The notes below the pieces were generated by a model. That model saw only the letters and a list, made by a program, of their open reading frames with translations. It did no database searches and was not told the origin of the DNA. Source: Leifsonia sp. 466MF (lineage in GTDB: Bacteria; Actinomycetota; Actinomycetes; Actinomycetales; Microbacteriaceae). Taken from it: DNA of 64,000 nt. The stretch lies in NCBI RefSeq assembly GCF_900100265.1, contig NZ_LT629696.1, positions 3,844,001 to 3,908,000 on the forward strand, given 5' to 3'. Below, in pieces: positions 16,129 to 24,181 of the stretch (its first letter is position 1; every line of letters begins with the position of its first letter). A program made the position numbers and the translations under genes.

Positions 16129-16164
16129 GACCTCTCCGCCGAGAGAGCCTTCGGCGGAGAGGTC
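16129..16164 (-). terminator. Perfect 14-base hairpin
   Basis: Arms 16129-16142 and 16151-16164 are perfect complements (GACCTCTCCGCCGA and its reverse complement) around an 8-base loop. It sits 7 bases after the stop of the leftward 82-residue gene and upstream of the next leftward gene, as expected for a terminator. Confidence 0.8.
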
Positions 16165-16170
16165 GGACCG

Positions 16171-16419
16171 TCAGTTGAAGATCGCCCACTCGGAGCGGTC
16201 GAGCTTGGCGCGGCTGCCGTTGATGACGAGGTACCACGACCCTTCGTCGCGATGGAGGTACTCCGCGAGGATCGTGGTGTACTTCCACTCGCCGGACACG
16301 AGTGACCACCGGATCAGGGAGATCAGCTGGCCCTGTCGCAGGTACGGGACGGCGACGAAATCATCTTGACGATGGGGCTCCAGTGACCGGTTGCGGGCCC
16401 CCGTCCGCTGCATGCTCAT
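16171..16419 (-). CDS. Small hypothetical protein, 82 residues
   Basis: An 82-residue soluble protein starting MSMQRTGARNRSLEP. The core RQGQLISLIRWSLVSGEWKY and a C-terminal SWYLVINGSRAKLDRSEWAI look like a small beta-sheet domain. Not recognised. GGAG lies about 10 bases before the ATG. A perfect hairpin follows the stop. Confidence 0.7.
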   Translation of the reverse strand: MSMQRTGARNRSLEPHRQDDFVAVPYLRQGQLISLIRWSLVSGEWKYTTILAEYLHRDEGSWYLVINGSRAKLDRSEWAIFN

Positions 16420-16460
16420 GCTGAACTGTAACTCCGCGCCCGACCCGCTGGATATACCTG

Positions 16461-16480
16461 AATTCACCCCAGGGTGAATT
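16461..16480. promoter_or_regulatory. AT-rich palindrome upstream of a small gene
   Basis: AATTCACCC and GGGTGAATT (16461-16480) form a 9-base-arm palindrome. It lies between the stop of the dehydrogenase gene and the start of the 82-residue gene. It may be an operator for the small gene or the terminator of the upstream gene; there is no clear U-run. Confidence 0.45.
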
Positions 16481-16490
16481 TTCTGCGAAC

Positions 16491-17531
16491 TCAGCTCTCG
16501 GGCGCGGAGGCGGCCACCAGTTCGCGCACCGAGCGGACCGGCGCGATCGTCCTGTTCTGCGCCGATTCGTAGGCGGCGAGGATGATGCCGAGCACCTCGA
16601 TCCCTTCCTTCTGCGTGTGGAGGGGGCGCGTGCCGTCGAGGATGCTGCGACCGAAGTGGCCCACTTCCTCCTGGAACTCGTGCACCGGCGCGAGCTCGAG
16701 CACCGTCGGCTCGGACTCGCCGCGCAGCCGATAGCTGAGGGATGTGCCGTCGCTGGTGAGACTGCCCAGCTCGCCGACCACGGAGAACTTCTCCGTGCCG
16801 TCCGCCGGCTGGTAGGCCCAGCTGGTGACGAGGCTGCCGATCACGCCGTTGTCGAAGCGGACCAGCACCTGCGCGGAGTCCTCGCCCTCCATGAACGAGA
16901 GACGGTGGGTGGCGAGCATCGCGGTCACCTCGACCGGCGAGCCGCCCGCGAGGTGCAGGAGGAGGTAGGTCGGGTGGTAGCCGGTGTCGATCAGCTCGCC
17001 GCCGCCGCTCGTGGATGCGTGGGCCCGCCATCCCATGTTCGACGGGTCGAAGTCGTTGTAGAAGCTGTCGGTGGTGCGCACCTCGTAGACCCGGCCGAGC
17101 ACGCCGGAGTCGATGAGCTCCTTGGCCGTGGCGACGGCCGGGAGGAACAGCTGGTTGTGCGCGCACATCAGGGTGACGCCGGCTTCGACGACCGCGGCAT
17201 CCACCTCGGCGGCCTCCTCCGGGGTGAGGCAGAGCGGCTTCTCGCACAGGATGTGCTTGCCGGCGCGGGCGGCGGCGACGATCGCATCCTTGTGCAGGTG
17301 GTGGGGCAGGCAGATGTCGACGGCGTCGATGTCGGCCTCGGCGAGCATGGTCGCGTAGTCGGCGTAGACCTCGGCGCCGCTGTCGCCGGCCCGGCGCTCG
17401 GCGGCCTCACGGACCGGGTCGGCGACGGCGGCGAACGTGACGGTCTCCGGGTTGCGGAGGTAGCCGGCGACGTGGGCTCCGGCGATGCCGCCGGCTCCGA
17501 TGAGACCGATACGGACGGTGTTGCTGGGCAT
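16491..17531 (-). CDS. Gfo/Idh/MocA-family sugar dehydrogenase
   Basis: A 346-residue NAD(P)-dependent oxidoreductase. The Rossmann motif is GLIGAGGIAGAH near the N-terminus, followed by the family hallmark EKPLCLTPEEA (the EKP motif with the active-site Lys) and DTGYHPTYLLLHLAGG, which includes the conserved His of the catalytic region. Such enzymes act on sugars, inositols or sugar acids. It follows a second Gfo/Idh/MocA gene in the same direction, after 77 bases, and is probably cotranscribed. The start is the ATG at 17531 with GGAG upstream. Confidence 0.93.
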   Translation of the reverse strand: MPSNTVRIGLIGAGGIAGAHVAGYLRNPETVTFAAVADPVREAAERRAGDSGAEVYADYATMLAEADIDAVDICLPHHLHKDAIVAAARAGKHILCEKPLCLTPEEAAEVDAAVVEAGVTLMCAHNQLFLPAVATAKELIDSGVLGRVYEVRTTDSFYNDFDPSNMGWRAHASTSGGGELIDTGYHPTYLLLHLAGGSPVEVTAMLATHRLSFMEGEDSAQVLVRFDNGVIGSLVTSWAYQPADGTEKFSVVGELGSLTSDGTSLSYRLRGESEPTVLELAPVHEFQEEVGHFGRSILDGTRPLHTQKEGIEVLGIILAAYESAQNRTIAPVRSVRELVAASAPES

Positions 17532-17608
17532 GGTGATGCTCCTTCGGAGAAGTGGATGGGCGTGCGGATGCACGGAATGAGGGGTGGGAGTGGGGATGCT
17601 GCGGCGGG

Positions 17609-18619
17609 TCAGGCGACCGGCGCCGGCTGTCCGGTCAGTGCGACGGCACGGCCGGTGGCGGCGGACTCGTTGGCGGCGACGACCATGCGGGTCAGCTCGA
17701 CGGCGTGACGCAGGTTGTCGTCGGCGGTCGTGCCGTCGTGGATGTGGTGCACCCACTGCGCGAACGCGCCGGGCCGCCGCTCCGGGAGGGGCAGCTCCTG
17801 CCACTCGTCGCCGAACGCGCCGCCCTTCGCGAGAAGGCGCTCGCCGCCGAAGCCGAACATGACCGTCGCGGCGGTGCCGCGCAGCTCGATCGTGAACGCG
17901 CCCGGCGTGGTGACGACGCTCGCCTCGAAGACGCCGATGCGTCCGCCGGGGAACTCGGCCGTGACGACCGCGTTGTCCTCGACCGCGCGGTCGGTCACGT
18001 GCCCGTAGGCCGCCGAGATGGTGAGCGGCTCGGCGCGATGGAACAGCCGCGTCAGGTACGCCGGGTGGCATCCCAGGTCGGTGAGGGCGCCTCCGATCGC
18101 GGCCACCGGGTCGGCGAACTGCTCCGGCAGCCAGCCGGCGACCCAGCCGTCGTGCGCGAGGCGCACGCGGGAGTAGGTCAGCTCGCCGAGCGTGCCGTCG
18201 TCGAGGATGCGCTCGATGGCGACGGTGTAGTCGTCGGAGAGCCGGGGGAGGGACACCACGAGTGCGACGCCGGCCTCGCGGGCCAGGTCGACCAGTTCCT
18301 CCGCTTCGGCGACCGTCGGGGCGAGGATCTTCTCGGTGAAGACGTGCTTGCCTGCCGCGATGGCGCGTCCGATGACGTCGCGGTGCTGGTCGGTCGCCGT
18401 GGTGATGGTCACCGCGTCGAGTTCGGGGCGGGCGAGCAGCTCGTCGAGGTCGGCGACGAACTCCACGCCGAACTCGTCTGCGGCCGCGCGGCCGCGCTGC
18501 TCGTCGTCGTCCCAGACGGCGACGAGGGTGGTGTCGGGATGCTGCTGGACGTTGCGCACGTAGTCGCCTGCGTGGACGTGCCAGAAGCCGATCGCTGCGA
18601 CAGCGAGTGGGTGGGACAT
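17609..18619 (-). CDS. Gfo/Idh/MocA-family sugar dehydrogenase
   Basis: A 336-residue paralogue of the downstream dehydrogenase. It begins MSHPLAVAAIGFWHVHAGDY; the dinucleotide-binding loop is unusual (GFWHVHAGD in place of GxGxxG), as in a subset of the family. The EKP motif is replaced by TEKILAPTVAEAEEL (EKI), and TDLGCHPAYLTRLF carries the conserved Asp/His region. The start at 18619 has AAGGAGG 10 bases upstream; a longer frame would cross the promoter region. It is divergent from the GH2 mannosidase gene and shares a control region with it. Confidence 0.9.
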   Translation of the reverse strand: MSHPLAVAAIGFWHVHAGDYVRNVQQHPDTTLVAVWDDDEQRGRAAADEFGVEFVADLDELLARPELDAVTITTATDQHRDVIGRAIAAGKHVFTEKILAPTVAEAEELVDLAREAGVALVVSLPRLSDDYTVAIERILDDGTLGELTYSRVRLAHDGWVAGWLPEQFADPVAAIGGALTDLGCHPAYLTRLFHRAEPLTISAAYGHVTDRAVEDNAVVTAEFPGGRIGVFEASVVTTPGAFTIELRGTAATVMFGFGGERLLAKGGAFGDEWQELPLPERRPGAFAQWVHHIHDGTTADDNLRHAVELTRMVVAANESAATGRAVALTGQPAPVA

Positions 18620-18677
18620 GCCTGTCAAGGCCTCCTTGCCTGGTATTCGATGCGCGCGAACCACGAAAGCGTACCTT

Positions 18678-18748
18678 CTGCTCGGGAGCAGTCGATAGTC
18701 CCTGACGCAAATTTCTGGAATCGTTCCCAGATTGGGCATGATCGTGGG
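18678..18748. promoter_or_regulatory. Divergent control region with LacI-type operator
   Basis: CTGGAATCGTTCCCAG at 18715-18730 is a LacI/GalR-type half-palindrome whose complement reads TGGGAACGATTCCA. It matches the operator at 54194-54211 in 13 of 14 core bases. CATGAT (18737-18742) lies 6 bases before the GH2 GTG start, so that gene may be leaderless and the operator covers its -35/spacer. A second palindrome, CTGCTCGGGAGCAG, lies at 18678-18691. Confidence 0.65.
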
Positions 18749-21355
18749 GTGAGCTCAACGACGATCACCCTCGACGGCGACGATTGGACCATCCGCGAAA
18801 CCCTCGGCGACACGGCCGAGTGGTACCTCGGGGCGCCCCTGCCGGAGGCGGGGAACAACGTGGCCGAGGCGTCTGCGGCGATCGCGGCCTCGCCGGGCTG
18901 GCTGCCGGGACGGGTGCCGGGTGCGGTCGTCGACGACCTGCACCGCGCGGGCGAGCTGCCCGATCCACGCGTCGGCCGCAACTCCCGCGCGGCCGAGTGG
19001 GTGGCCGAGCGCTCGTGGGTGTACCGGCGGGCCGTTGAGCTGGATGCGAACGCAGCTCACGGCGTGGCGGTGTTCGAGTTCGACGGCGTGGACCCGGGAG
19101 CCGACGTCTACTGGGACGGAGAGCGCGTCGGCTCGGTGCGCGGGCTGTACCACCGCCTGCGGGTGCCGCTGGACGCATCCCTCCGCTCGTCTGGGCGGCA
19201 CAAGCTGGCCCTGCGCGTGCATCCCGCGCCGGACTCCGAGCCACAGGTCGGACGGACCGAGCGGGTACGCGTTCACACACCGCGCCTCGGCTACGGCTGG
19301 GACTTCTCGCCGCGACTCCGCCACCAGGGCGTCTGGAAGAGCGCGCGCCTGCGTATCGGGCGCGCGCTGCTCGGCGACGTGACGGTGCGCGCGTCGGTGG
19401 CCGAGGCGCCGTATGGCGAGTCGTTGCGCGACTTCGCGCCGACTGACGACGAGCTGTCGCAGCAGGGCGGTTCAGATGGGGTCGTCGCCGTCGCGTGGGA
19501 GGCGCCGGTGGCGGAGGCCGCCAACGCGCGGCTCAGCGTCACGGTCACGGTCGCGCGAGACGGACGGGCGGTCGCCGAGCGGCGCGTCCAGGCGGCCGAC
19601 GGTTCGGCGGAGCTGCGCATCCCGAACCCGGAGCTGTGGTGGCCGAATACGGTCGGCGCCCAGCCGCTGTACACGGTCACGGTCGTCCTCGCGGACGACG
19701 AGGGCGAGACCGACCGCACCGAGCGTCGGGTCGGCTTCCGGACCGCCGCGCTGGTGCCGAATCCCGGCGCCCCGGCGGACGCGCTCCCGTACACGGCCGT
19801 CGTGAACGGCGTGACCGTCCCGCTGCTCGGCTGGAACTGGACGCCCGCCGACGCCCAGTTCGGATCGATCGACGAGGGGACAGTCGAGCACCTGCTCGGC
19901 CTGACGGCGGCCTCCGGCGCGCGGCTGATGCGCGTCTGGGGCGGCGGGCTGATCGAGACCGAGCACTTCTACGACACCTGCGACCGCCTCGGGCTGCTCG
20001 TCTGGCAGGAGTTCTCGCAGTCGAGTTCCGGGATGCAGAGCGCGCCCAGCACCGACCCGGAGTTCGTGGCGCTGATGCGCGCGGAGGCCGAGGCGCTCAT
20101 CCCGACCCGGGTGCACCATCCGTCGCTGCTGCTCTGGGGCGGCGGGAACGAGCTCGATGACGGCGGGGTGCCGCTCTCCGACGATCGTTCGCCCGTGCTG
20201 GGCGCGCTCTCCGACGCGGTCGCGCGCCTCGATCCGGGCCGCGCGTGGCTGCCGACGTCGCCGACAGGTCCGGAGTTCCACAACCGGCTGGACCGCATCG
20301 AGGCGAACCCCGACGGGCAGCACGACGTCCACGGACCCTGGGAGCATCAGGGCCTCGTCGGCCAGTACACGCTCGGCAACGCCGGAACGAACCTCGCGCA
20401 CACCGAGTTCGGGGTCGAGGGGATGACGAACCTGAGGTCGCTCGAAGCGCTCGTGGCCGAGTCGGATCGCTGGCCCGCGAACCGGACGAACCCGGTGTAC
20501 CGGCACCTCGGGGAGTGGTGGAACAACGCCGACCAGGTGGTCGAGCTGTTCGGCGGCCGGCCGGACACGCTCGAGACGCTGAACCGCGCATCCCAGCTGC
20601 TGCAGGCCACCGCGCTGCAGTACGCGGTCGAGGCGGACCGGCGGCGCTCGCCGCGCTGCAGCATGGTGCTGCCGTGGCAGCTGAACGAGAGCTACCCGAA
20701 CGCGTGGTGCACGGCGACGGTCGACTTCCGGGGCGACCCGAAACCCGCGTACTTCGCGGTCGCCCGCGCGTACGAGCGACGGCGGGCGACGCTCCGCGTG
20801 ACGCGGGCTGTGTGGGGCGGCGAGGCGGTCGCGTCGGTCGAGGCGTGGTTGTGGGCGGAGGATCCTGTGCCGTCCGGTTCCGTGCTGACGGTGCGCGCCC
20901 GCGGGCTCGACGGCGGCGTGCTCGCCTCGCGTGAGGTGCGCGCGGGCGCTGTGCGGCATCCCGAACCCGTCGGGACGCTGGAGGTCGCGACCACCGACCT
21001 GCCCGACGTCTTCCTGTGGGAGGCGGAGTGGCGGGATGCGGACGGCCGCGAGCTCGACCGCGAACGGATGCTCGCCACGGCGACTGCGGACTGGGCCGCG
21101 CTCTTCGACGTGCCGGCACCCGTTCTGACCGTCGCTCGTGACGCGACCGGAGGCGTGCGCGTGCGCAATGACGGCCCGAATGCCGCCCTGACCGTGCGGT
21201 TGGTCGACCCACGGCCGGTCGGTGCGCCCGGCATCCTGAGCGTCGGCGGCGACCCCCGACCGCTGCTCCCTGGGGAGGAGCGGATGCTCGCTGCGACCCC
21301 CGGAATGCCCGTGCGCGTCGAGGCCTGGAACGCCGAACCGGCGGATCTGGCATGA
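18749..21355 (+). CDS. GH2-family beta-mannosidase
   Basis: An 868-residue glycoside hydrolase, family 2, of the beta-mannosidase type. It has the order expected for the family: N-terminal sugar-binding beta domain (WVYRRAVELD, GVDPGADVYWDGERVG), two immunoglobulin-like domains, then a TIM barrel with RLMRVWGGGLIETEHFYD. The acid/base Glu is E468 in WGGGNELDD, and the nucleophile is E553 in HTEFGVEG. No signal peptide, so it acts in the cytoplasm on small mannosides after uptake. GTG 18749 was chosen because the upstream frame overlaps the divergent gene. It shares an operator type with the GH38 operon. Confidence 0.92.
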   Translation: MSSTTITLDGDDWTIRETLGDTAEWYLGAPLPEAGNNVAEASAAIAASPGWLPGRVPGAVVDDLHRAGELPDPRVGRNSRAAEWVAERSWVYRRAVELDANAAHGVAVFEFDGVDPGADVYWDGERVGSVRGLYHRLRVPLDASLRSSGRHKLALRVHPAPDSEPQVGRTERVRVHTPRLGYGWDFSPRLRHQGVWKSARLRIGRALLGDVTVRASVAEAPYGESLRDFAPTDDELSQQGGSDGVVAVAWEAPVAEAANARLSVTVTVARDGRAVAERRVQAADGSAELRIPNPELWWPNTVGAQPLYTVTVVLADDEGETDRTERRVGFRTAALVPNPGAPADALPYTAVVNGVTVPLLGWNWTPADAQFGSIDEGTVEHLLGLTAASGARLMRVWGGGLIETEHFYDTCDRLGLLVWQEFSQSSSGMQSAPSTDPEFVALMRAEAEALIPTRVHHPSLLLWGGGNELDDGGVPLSDDRSPVLGALSDAVARLDPGRAWLPTSPTGPEFHNRLDRIEANPDGQHDVHGPWEHQGLVGQYTLGNAGTNLAHTEFGVEGMTNLRSLEALVAESDRWPANRTNPVYRHLGEWWNNADQVVELFGGRPDTLETLNRASQLLQATALQYAVEADRRRSPRCSMVLPWQLNESYPNAWCTATVDFRGDPKPAYFAVARAYERRRATLRVTRAVWGGEAVASVEAWLWAEDPVPSGSVLTVRARGLDGGVLASREVRAGAVRHPEPVGTLEVATTDLPDVFLWEAEWRDADGRELDRERMLATATADWAALFDVPAPVLTVARDATGGVRVRNDGPNAALTVRLVDPRPVGAPGILSVGGDPRPLLPGEERMLAATPGMPVRVEAWNAEPADLA

Positions 21356-21421
21356 AACGAATGCAGGCGGCACACCGTGAGCGTTCACGATCCGTTCAGA
21401 CACAGGTGGTGTGATAGCCCC

Positions 21422-22345
21422 GTGAAGACGCGAATCGCGGAATACCCGCGGCCGGACCACTTCCTCCTCCACATCAGCGACACCCATCTGCTGGCGGGAG
21501 GCGAACAGCTCTACGGCACCGTCGACAGCGAACAGCACCTCCGCGCCCTCCTCGCGGAGGTCGAGGCGTCCGGTGGCAGGCCGGAGGCGATCGTCTTCAC
21601 CGGCGATCTCGCCGACCGCGGCCAACCCGATGCGTACGCGCGGCTGCGCGCCCTCGTCGACCCGGCGGCCGAGCGGATGGGCGCGCGCGTCATCTGGGTG
21701 ATGGGCAACCACGACGATCGTGCGTCGTTCCGGCAGGGCCTCCGCGACGAGATCGGCGACACGTCGCCGATCGACGACGTGTACTGGCTCGGCGGACTGC
21801 GCGTCATCGTCCTCGACTCCACCGTGCCCGGACACCACTACGGCGACGTCAGCGAGTCGCAGCTGGACTGGCTGGCGGCCGAACTGGCGATGCCGGCGCC
21901 GGAGGGCACCATCCTCGCGATGCATCACCCGCCCATCCCGAGCGTGCTCGACCTCGCCGTCTCCGTGGAGCTGCGCGACCAGTCGCAGCTGCGCGAGGTG
22001 CTGGAGGGCAGCGACGTGCGCAGCATCCTGGCCGGGCACCTGCACTACTCGTCGACGGCGACCTTCGCGGGCATCCCCGTGTCCGTGTCGTCGGCGAGCT
22101 GCTACACGCAAGATCTCAACGTGCCGGTGGGAGGCACGCGCGGCCGGGATGGGGCGCTCGCCTTCAACCTGGTGCACGTGTACCCGAACACCGTGCTTCA
22201 TTCCGTGGTGCCGCTGGGTCACTACCCGACGCTCGACTACGTGGACGCGGAGGAGTCGGCGCGGCGCCTGGCCGAGGATGGCATCCGCATCCCTCCGGCG
22301 CCGCGTCGCGAGACTCCGACCGAGCCCATCAGCGTCCTCGCCTGA
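21422..22345 (+). CDS. Calcineurin-like phosphodiesterase, CpdA/GpdQ type
   Basis: A 307-residue class III phosphodiesterase with all metal-binding motifs: DTH in [24 protein letters not shown], a histidine in AMHHPPIP, and GHLHYSS. The closest known groups are cAMP phosphodiesterase CpdA and glycerophosphodiesterase GpdQ. The GTG at 21422 is preferred to one at 21377 because TGTGAT lies 6 bases before it (leaderless pattern) and family proteins begin close to the DTH strand. It follows the mannosidase by 66 bases. A hairpin repeat follows it. Confidence 0.9.
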   Translation: MKTRIAEYPRPDHFLLHISDTHLLAGGEQLYGTVDSEQHLRALLAEVEASGGRPEAIVFTGDLADRGQPDAYARLRALVDPAAERMGARVIWVMGNHDDRASFRQGLRDEIGDTSPIDDVYWLGGLRVIVLDSTVPGHHYGDVSESQLDWLAAELAMPAPEGTILAMHHPPIPSVLDLAVSVELRDQSQLREVLEGSDVRSILAGHLHYSSTATFAGIPVSVSSASCYTQDLNVPVGGTRGRDGALAFNLVHVYPNTVLHSVVPLGHYPTLDYVDAEESARRLAEDGIRIPPAPRRETPTEPISVLA

Positions 22346-22378
22346 CCCTCGCCTCGCCTCGTCCCGTCCCGTCCGGGC

Positions 22379-22437
22379 CGAGATTTGCGCCAAATCGTCG
22401 TTATGGACGCGCCATAACCGAGATTTGGCGCAAATCG
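22379..22437. repeat. Palindromic repeat, family III, copy 1
   Basis: Arms 22379-22406 and 22412-22437 pair over about 26 bases with few mismatches; each arm also contains the small palindrome GATTTGCGCCAAATC. It lies between two convergent genes and may act as a terminator. It aligns without gaps over about 62 bases with the copy at 24113. Confidence 0.8.
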
Positions 22438-22468
22438 TAGCCACCCCGGGCGGCGGCAGGAGCGCGCC

Positions 22469-24061
22469 TCAGGTGCCGGGGCGCTCCCAGGGAGCCGCGA
22501 ACGGGAAGTAGCGCTCGAGGAAGTCGGTCACGATCCGCGTCCGCTCCTCGGGGCTGATCTCGGGCTTCGAGCCGTCGTTGAGGCAGAACATGTCCTGATC
22601 GCGCCGCTTAAGCAGGCGCCGCATCATGTCGGGCGCCCGCCGCAGCGTCGTCTCGATGTAGAGCACCTTCGCCTGTGTCTGCGTCACCGCGCGCCCGGTC
22701 ATCAGCGCGTAGTAGTGGTAGAGCGAGTTCGTGACGGAGATGTCGGTCGCCGAGCGGAACGGGCTCGCGGCGGTGCGCCGGAAGTCCTCCGCGAACTCCC
22801 TCTCCATCTCCCGCAGCACGCTGATGCGCAGCGGGGCCGCGCAGTGTTCGAGGTGGCGGGTCGTGACGGCGCCGAATCGCTCCCAGAGCAGGCGGCGGTT
22901 CACGCGAGCCGCATTCTCGAACCCGCTGCGCGCCGGGTCGGTCTCGCCCAGCCCGATGCGCGTCCCCGCCTCGACGAACTTGGTGATCCCGCCGGGCGAG
23001 AAGAACACGTCGGGCGACAGCGGACGGCCGATGAACATGTCGTCGTTGCTGTAGAGGAAGTGCTCCGACAGGCCCGGGATGTGGTGCAGCTGGCTCTCGA
23101 CGGCGTGCGAGTTGTGCGTGGGCAGTGTGGAGGTGTCCGCGAAGAAGTCCTCGCTCCGCATGATGTGGATGCGCGGATGCTCCGGGTCGAGCCACGGCGG
23201 CACCGGGGAGTCGGTCGCGATGTAGATGTTCCGGATCCACGGCGCGAACATGTGGACGCTGCGGAGTGCGTACTTGAGCTCGTCGATCTGCCGGAAGCGG
23301 GCCTCGTTGTCGTCGCCCTCCCCGACCACGTATGCCGCCATCCGCGCGGCCCGCTGTCGCTGGTACTCCGCACTGGAGCCGTCGACCCACGAGAACACGA
23401 TGTCGACGTCGAAGGCGATGTCGCTCGCCAGCGGGTCGAACATGTGCTGGAGGGTCCGCCAGCGTCGTCCGTACAGCTCCACCTCGGCCTCGACCGCTTC
23501 GCTGCGGGGAAGGCGCGGCCGCATGAGGGCGTTCTCGCGCGGTGCGGTGATCTCGTCGTCGCCGAACCGCCAGAACTCGAGCTGGAACGCGGTGTCGGCG
23601 CCGTAGCGCAGCCGTCCGATGGGTTCGAGCCGAGGACGGTACAGGCGCAGGATGTCGGCCTTCCGCCGCGAGAGGCGGCCGTCGGCGATGAGCAGGTCGT
23701 CACCGTGCTCGTCCTTCTCGGGGTCGATGCTGCGGGAGTAGAAGGGCTCGTCGGCGAACGCTTCGGCGAGGACCGCCGAGACCTCTTTGCGGCGCCGGCG
23801 GTCGAGCGCCACGATCAGGCGGTTGTCGTCGTCGCGCACGAGCAGGTACTCGAGACCGGCCGCATCGAGCGCGTCGCGCACGGCGAGGAGGTCTTCGATC
23901 ATCGACTCCCGCGGCGTGAAGGGGCCGGAGACCAGCGTGAAGAGACCCTTGCGCTGCACGATGTCGTCGCGGGCGAACCGGGGCGCGCCGGGACCGGGGT
24001 CGAGGGTGACGACGACGGGCTCGGGCTGGTCGGAGAGGGATGCGGGAGGATGCTCAGCCAT
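22469..24061 (-). CDS. Stealth-family sugar-phosphate transferase
   Basis: A 530-residue Stealth protein. The family transfers sugar-1-phosphates during capsule or wall polysaccharide synthesis. The conserved regions are visible in order: CR1 around residue 218 (FDVDIVFSWVDGSS), CR2 around 255-290 (RQIDELKYALRSVHMFAPWI, IYIATDSPVPPW), CR3 around 330-348 (LYSNDDMFIGRPL) and CR4 near the C-terminus (DMFCLNDGSK). The N-terminal 200 residues form an extra domain found in actinobacterial members. The gene stands alone and is flanked by two copies of a palindromic repeat. TAGAGT 9 bases before the ATG suggests a near-leaderless transcript. Confidence 0.93.
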   Translation of the reverse strand: MAEHPPASLSDQPEPVVVTLDPGPGAPRFARDDIVQRKGLFTLVSGPFTPRESMIEDLLAVRDALDAAGLEYLLVRDDDNRLIVALDRRRRKEVSAVLAEAFADEPFYSRSIDPEKDEHGDDLLIADGRLSRRKADILRLYRPRLEPIGRLRYGADTAFQLEFWRFGDDEITAPRENALMRPRLPRSEAVEAEVELYGRRWRTLQHMFDPLASDIAFDVDIVFSWVDGSSAEYQRQRAARMAAYVVGEGDDNEARFRQIDELKYALRSVHMFAPWIRNIYIATDSPVPPWLDPEHPRIHIMRSEDFFADTSTLPTHNSHAVESQLHHIPGLSEHFLYSNDDMFIGRPLSPDVFFSPGGITKFVEAGTRIGLGETDPARSGFENAARVNRRLLWERFGAVTTRHLEHCAAPLRISVLREMEREFAEDFRRTAASPFRSATDISVTNSLYHYYALMTGRAVTQTQAKVLYIETTLRRAPDMMRRLLKRRDQDMFCLNDGSKPEISPEERTRIVTDFLERYFPFAAPWERPGT

Positions 24062-24112
24062 ACACGCATTACTCTAGGCCGCTCTCGTGCGAGTGCGTTC
24101 CGCGGTCGGAGG

Positions 24113-24176
24113 CGCGAGATTCGTGCCGAATGTGCGTTATCGACTCGCCATTCCGCACATTCGGCACGAATCTGCG
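24113..24176. repeat. Palindromic repeat, family III, copy 2
   Basis: Arms 24113-24136 and 24154-24176 pair over 23 bases with one or two mismatches around a 17-base loop. It lies 6 bases after the stop of the leftward GH84-like gene and 52 bases upstream of the Stealth start. Relative to copy 1, several changes occur in both arms so that pairing is kept. Confidence 0.8.
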
Positions 24177-24181
24177 GGGGA

